DNA from: Hansschlegelia plantiphila
GTDB taxonomy: Bacteria > Pseudomonadota > Alphaproteobacteria > Rhizobiales > Methylopilaceae
Direction: 5' to 3'
Assembly: GCF_027922265.1 (NCBI RefSeq)
Contig: NZ_BSFI01000008.1
Span: 62,001-126,000, forward strand
DNA length: 64,000 nt
In this document: one piece after another, positions 60,636 to 64,000 of the stretch
Position numbering within the stretch: position 1 is the first letter of the stretch
Layout: each line of letters starts with the position of its first letter
Translations under genes and position numbers: made by a program
The notes under the pieces: generated by a model
Told to the model about the DNA's origin: nothing
The model's input: the letters and a program-made list of their open reading frames with translations, nothing else
Database searches by the model: none

Positions 60636-61657
60636 GCGAGCCCGGCCTCGCGGCGGAGCGCCCGGGCCAGATCGGCGTCGCCGATGTCTTCGGGCGTGAT
60701 GTCCGGCGGGTCGAGCTCGTCGATCGGCTTCAGCGCGTAGGGCGACGTCACGCCGGGCCGGACCGGATATTCCGCCACCGCATCGACCAGCGCCTGCTGG
60801 CCCGCCGCGCTGACGAGGAAGCCGAGGAAGCGCTGGGCGATGTCCTGCCGCTTGCTGGACTTCAGTATTCCAGCCGGAGACAGCGTCAATAGCGCGCCCG
60901 GATCCTTGTGGCCGATGTAATAGAGCTGACATTTCATCTTGTCGTCGCCGATCTCTTCGGCGACGCGGAACCAGTAATAGTTGTTGACGAGCGCGACCGG
61001 AACCTCGCCGCGCTGCACGCCCTGCACCGCCGCGACGTTGCCGTTGTATATCCGGCCGTTGTCCTTCAGGCCCTTCAGCCAGGCGACCGCGGCGTCGCGA
61101 CCCTTCATCTTCACGATCGTGAGCGTCTGCGCCTGGAACTCGCCGCTGGTCGGCACGAAGCCGACCTTGTCGCGCCATTCGGGCTTGGCGAAGTCCATCA
61201 CGGTCGAAGGCAGCGCCTCCAGCTTGATCATGTCGGTGTTGTAGGCGACCACCCGGCAGCGGGCGCTGACGCCGATCCAGGCGCCGTCCTTCGCTGCGAA
61301 CTGAGGCGGAATCTGCTTGAGCGTGTCAGGGTTCGCCGTCGAGAGCAGACCGCGCGCGGCGAGCGTCAAGACGGGGGCGATCTCTTCGGAATAGAACACG
61401 TCGGCCGGCGAGGCGTCGCCTTCCTCCAGAATCTGGTTGGCGAGTTGCGCGCTGTTGCCCCGTCGGATCGCGACGCGGACACCGGTCTCGCGGGTGAAGG
61501 CCTCGACGATCGCGGCGGTCGTCTCGGCGTGCTGGCCGTTATAGAGCGTCAAGGTCTCGTTCTCGGCGGCGCGGAGAGGCGAAATTCCGCGCGCCGACGC
61601 GACGCCGACCAGCCCTGCGCCCGCAAGCAAAAACCTACGGCGATCGCAGTTCTTCAT
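60632..61657 (-). CDS. ferric-iron ABC transporter substrate-binding protein (FutA-like)
   Basis: A 341-residue binding protein. The signal has a twin-arginine look (DRRRFLLAGAG at residues 5-15), suggesting export by Tat after folding, and the mature protein begins ETLTLYNGQHAE with a strand typical of family 1 iron-binding proteins. The two adjacent tyrosines in NNYYWFR near residue 216 are characteristic iron ligands. GGAG lies before the ATG. It is the first gene of an Fe3+ importer operon and is divergent from marR. Confidence 0.88.
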   Translation of the reverse strand: MKNCDRRRFLLAGAGLVGVASARGISPLRAAENETLTLYNGQHAETTAAIVEAFTRETGVRVAIRRGNSAQLANQILEEGDASPADVFYSEEIAPVLTLAARGLLSTANPDTLKQIPPQFAAKDGAWIGVSARCRVVAYNTDMIKLEALPSTVMDFAKPEWRDKVGFVPTSGEFQAQTLTIVKMKGRDAAVAWLKGLKDNGRIYNGNVAAVQGVQRGEVPVALVNNYYWFRVAEEIGDDKMKCQLYYIGHKDPGALLTLSPAGILKSSKRQDIAQRFLGFLVSAAGQQALVDAVAEYPVRPGVTSPYALKPIDELDPPDITPEDIGDADLARALRREAGLA

Positions 61658-61848
61658 TAGAATAACTCCAAATAATGGCGTCGTTCGACGAGAGGAGAAA
61701 GGAGTCTCAACCCGCCGCCAAGTCAACCGCGCGCGCCGGTTGCAGGCCATGACATTTCGCGGGATCGGGGCGCAGGCCGGCCGTTCGCGCAGATCGGAGC
61801 CGGGAGGCGGAATCGCATAGCTTCCCTCCGGAATCCCACTAGCCTCCT

Positions 61849-61870
61849 ATTAGATAGCGTCCTATCTAAT
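61849..61870. promoter_or_regulatory. MarR operator
   Basis: ATTAGATAG-CGTC-CTATCTAAT: perfect 9-bp arms with a 4-bp spacer, in GC-rich surroundings. It ends 5 nt before the marR ATG, so bound repressor would prevent its transcription or translation. Confidence 0.8.
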
Positions 61871-61875
61871 TTGCC

Positions 61876-62331
61876 ATGATCAATCGCTCTCCCCCCGACC
61901 CGGCGACTGAATTCGGCTACGCGCTCGGCGTCGTCGCCCGCCGCTGGCGCAAGGCGCTGGACGAAGCGCTGGCCTCGTCGGGGCTGACGGACGCAAGCTG
62001 GCGTCCGCTGATCCATCTCGGCCGTCTCGGCGACGGCGCGCGGCAGCACGATCTCGCGCGCTCGCTCGGCATCGAGGGCCCGTCGCTCGTGCGCCTGCTC
62101 GACAGGCTGGAGACCGCAGTGCTCGTCGAGCGCCGCGAGGATCCCTCCGACCGGCGCGCCAAGACGCTGCATCTGACCCCCGCCGGCCGCGACCTTGTCG
62201 AGCGCCTGCAGGTGGTGGTGCGCAAAGCCTGCGCGGACCTGGTCGAGGGCGTCAGCGAACAGGACGTCGCAGCCTGCCAGCGCGTCTTCGAGCACATTCT
62301 CGCGCGCGAGAACACGGACGTCCGGCCATGA
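61876..62331 (+). CDS. MarR-family transcriptional repressor
   Basis: A 151-residue regulator with a winged helix-turn-helix at about residues 35-105: DARQHDLARSLGIEGPSLVRLLDRLE is the recognition region and DPSDRRAKTLHLT the wing. No good ribosome binding site lies before the ATG, only the operator, so a leaderless message is possible. Its stop overlaps the FUSC gene start by 4 nt. It likely represses itself and the exporter, released by an aromatic or weak-acid ligand. Confidence 0.92.
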   Translation: MINRSPPDPATEFGYALGVVARRWRKALDEALASSGLTDASWRPLIHLGRLGDGARQHDLARSLGIEGPSLVRLLDRLETAVLVERREDPSDRRAKTLHLTPAGRDLVERLQVVVRKACADLVEGVSEQDVAACQRVFEHILARENTDVRP

Positions 62332-64000
62332 GCGCGACCACCGCGGATCGCTGGATCTTCGCGCTTCGCACCACGATCGCGGCGCTGCTCGCGGCCTATG
62401 TCGCCTTCCTTGTGAACCTCCCGCAGGCCTCCACCTCGATGATCACGGTGGTGATCGTCTCCCAGCCGCTCGCCGGCATGGCGCTGTCGAAATCGCTCTA
62501 CCGCGTCACGGGCACCATGATCGGCGCGGTCGTCGCCGTCGCCCTGACCGCCGGGCTGAACGACCAGCCCGAGATCTTCGCGCTCGCAGCCTCCGCCTGG
62601 ATCGGGCTCTGCGTCGCCGCCTCCACCTATCTGCGCGACGCGCCCGCCTCCTATGGCGCCATGCTGTCGGGCTACACGGTCGCGATCATCGCGTTTCCGA
62701 ACGTCGAGACGCCCGACGCGGTGTTCCTCGCAGCCCTCGACCGCGCGTCCGAAATCTTGATCGGCATTGTTTGCGCGACGACGCTGAGCCAGGTGTTCTT
62801 CCCGAAGAGCGCCGCCGACGCGCTCCGCGACGCCACCGCCGCGGCCGTCGCCTCGGCCGCCGACTGGGCGGCGGACACCCTCCGCGGCCGCGGCGAGCCG
62901 AAGGCCCAGCGCGACCGCCGGCTGCTGATCACGCGCGTGACCAAGCTCGACGGACTGCGGATCCACGCCTCGTTCGACAGCGCCGCGGTGCGGTTGGCGA
63001 ACCGGCGCATCCGTCTGCTGCACGCGCGCATCGTCGGCTTCCTGGCGCTGCTGGTCTCGATCCACGACCGGCTCGATTTGCTGCGCGCCGACCGGCCCGA
63101 CCATTTCGAGCGGCTGAAGCCACTGCTGGACGCCGCCGCCGACACCATGGCGAAGGGGGCCTCCCCGGCGTCGCGGGACGAGACCGCCAGGAGGCTGCGG
63201 GCAGCGGCGCCGGACGTCGACGCCATGCGGGCCGACCGCGCCATGGTGCTCGAACGCACCATACTGCTGCGCGTCGCCGACATCGTCGAGCTGCGCGACG
63301 ACCTGGACGTCGAGGCCGTGACGACCGCTGCGGAAAGCGCGAGCCAAAGCGGCGAACCGACGCTCGCCCGCTATCGCGACCACACGCTTGCGCTGGTCTC
63401 CGGATTGGCCGCCTTCGCCGCGCTCGCGGTCACCTGCGCCTTCTGGATCGAAACGGGCTGGGACGCAGGTTCCGGCGCGCTGATCATGGTGGCGGTGATG
63501 ATGAGTCTTTTCGCCCAGCAGGACGACCCGGCGTCCTCCGCGATCGTGTTCTTCGTCATGACCGCAGCGGGGACCCTGCTCGCGGCGGTCTACGCCTTCG
63601 CCATCCTCCCTCATCTCGAGGGCTTCGAGGAGCTCGGCCTCGCGCTCGCGCCTTTCCTGCTCGTGACAGGCTACGTCATGGCGATCCCGCGATACGCGCT
63701 GGCCGCCCTCGCCTTTGGGTTGGGCGCCTTCACGCTCATAGGCCTGACCAACGTGATGACGCCCGATTTCCCGACATTCGCCAATAGCGCGGTGTCCACG
63801 CTGTTGGGCATCGGAGTCGCGGCCGTACTGCTGCGAGTGCTGCGCCCGATCGGGGCGGCGTGGCCGATCGCCCGGCTGACGGCCGGCGTCCGCTCCGACC
63901 TCGCCAAGGCCTTCGCAGGCCGCAGCGCCCCGAGCAGGCTCGCCTTCGAGAGCCGGATGTTCGACCGTGTGGACGGCCTGATGACGCGGCTCGACCCCGG
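62328..64000 (+). CDS. FUSC-family (AaeB-like) inner-membrane exporter, partial
   Basis: At least 557 residues are read before the window ends. The first half has about six membrane helices (DRWIFALRTTIAALLAAYVAFLV near residue 8 is the first) and a large cytoplasmic loop rich in Arg and Ala (about residues 185-330), then a second helix block. The family exports aromatic acids such as hydroxybenzoate or fusaric acid. It starts inside the marR stop (ATGA). The C-terminal end is beyond the window. Confidence 0.88.
   Translation, partial: MSATTADRWIFALRTTIAALLAAYVAFLVNLPQASTSMITVVIVSQPLAGMALSKSLYRVTGTMIGAVVAVALTAGLNDQPEIFALAASAWIGLCVAASTYLRDAPASYGAMLSGYTVAIIAFPNVETPDAVFLAALDRASEILIGIVCATTLSQVFFPKSAADALRDATAAAVASAADWAADTLRGRGEPKAQRDRRLLITRVTKLDGLRIHASFDSAAVRLANRRIRLLHARIVGFLALLVSIHDRLDLLRADRPDHFERLKPLLDAAADTMAKGASPASRDETARRLRAAAPDVDAMRADRAMVLERTILLRVADIVELRDDLDVEAVTTAAESASQSGEPTLARYRDHTLALVSGLAAFAALAVTCAFWIETGWDAGSGALIMVAVMMSLFAQQDDPASSAIVFFVMTAAGTLLAAVYAFAILPHLEGFEELGLALAPFLLVTGYVMAIPRYALAALAFGLGAFTLIGLTNVMTPDFPTFANSAVSTLLGIGVAAVLLRVLRPIGAAWPIARLTAGVRSDLAKAFAGRSAPSRLAFESRMFDRVDGLMTRLDP

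Noticed and set aside
61658-61700. Irr-type iron box (TTAGAATAA...) before the iron-binding protein gene
   Set aside because: Only half of the inverted repeat can be matched, so the call is too weak to list.

Overview
The window is a GC-rich (roughly 68-70 %) bacterial chromosome segment. It most likely comes from an alphaproteobacterium of the order Hyphomicrobiales (Rhizobiales). This rests on several things in the sequence: a direct-repeat LexA box of the GAAC-N7-GAAC type, several GGAAC-N16/17-(C/G)GTT promoters of the EcfG general-stress type, a Ku/LigD repair locus with two ku genes, an AztABC-type zinc importer behind a Zur-like box, and an alphaproteobacterial bL36. The genus cannot be fixed from sequence alone. 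I see no tRNA, rRNA, CRISPR array, integrase or insertion sequence; the window reads as ordinary core and accessory chromosome.

Layout. 1-2.4 kb: two small membrane proteins, then an amino-sugar kinase and NagA. 2.4-4.6 kb: a 29-residue mini-gene with its own ribosome binding site and terminator, a frameshifted flavoprotein disulfide reductase and a DUF4126 membrane protein. 4.6-9.3 kb: a Zur-boxed zinc importer operon led by a 41-residue membrane protein, then a DUF1007/NicO nickel-cobalt pair. 9.4-13.9 kb: an NHEJ repair locus (ku, ligD, ku). 13.9-20.6 kb: a zinc alcohol dehydrogenase, then a histidine kinase / sigma-54 activator pair beside an oxalate/formate-type MFS transporter whose promoter carries a -24/-12 element and two upstream palindromes. 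20.7-23.5 kb: HupE/UreJ and a TonB-dependent siderophore receptor. 23.8-29.4 kb: a six-gene operon joining an NMT1/SsuA-type ABC importer to an oxidoreductase, an acyl-CoA ligase and a thioesterase. 29.5-41.2 kb: a stress and metabolism stretch (VOC protein, nuclease, phospholipase D-type enzyme, aldo/keto reductase, zinc dehydrogenase, Mn-catalase, DUF892 protein, Crp/Fnr regulator, exonuclease III, DUF2934, TetR). 41.3-48 kb: an MFS exporter, LepA, a GAF-GGDEF-PilZ protein, a Vsr/cytosine methyltransferase pair and a DUF1508 protein. 48.2-50.7 kb: rmlC-rmlB-rmlD without rmlA. 51-55 kb: bL36, a TPR protein, an alpha/beta hydrolase, YqgE, a DsbD-N-like protein and a peroxiredoxin. 55.3-58 kb: a LexA-boxed operon of a radical SAM protein and a UdgX-like uracil-DNA glycosylase. 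58-61.7 kb: a ferric-iron ABC importer. 61.8 kb to the end: a MarR repressor and a FUSC-family exporter cut by the window edge.

Two families of short palindromic repeats sit between genes, mostly at convergent or operon ends. One copy lies inside the apparent 5' end of the NicO gene.

The themes that link genes are metal homeostasis (Zn, Ni/Co, Fe), DNA repair under stress (EcfG-type promoters on both ku units, LexA box on the rSAM-UDG operon) and local regulator/target pairs whose operators can be read directly (sigma-54 activator/OFA transporter, TetR/MFS, MarR/FUSC).
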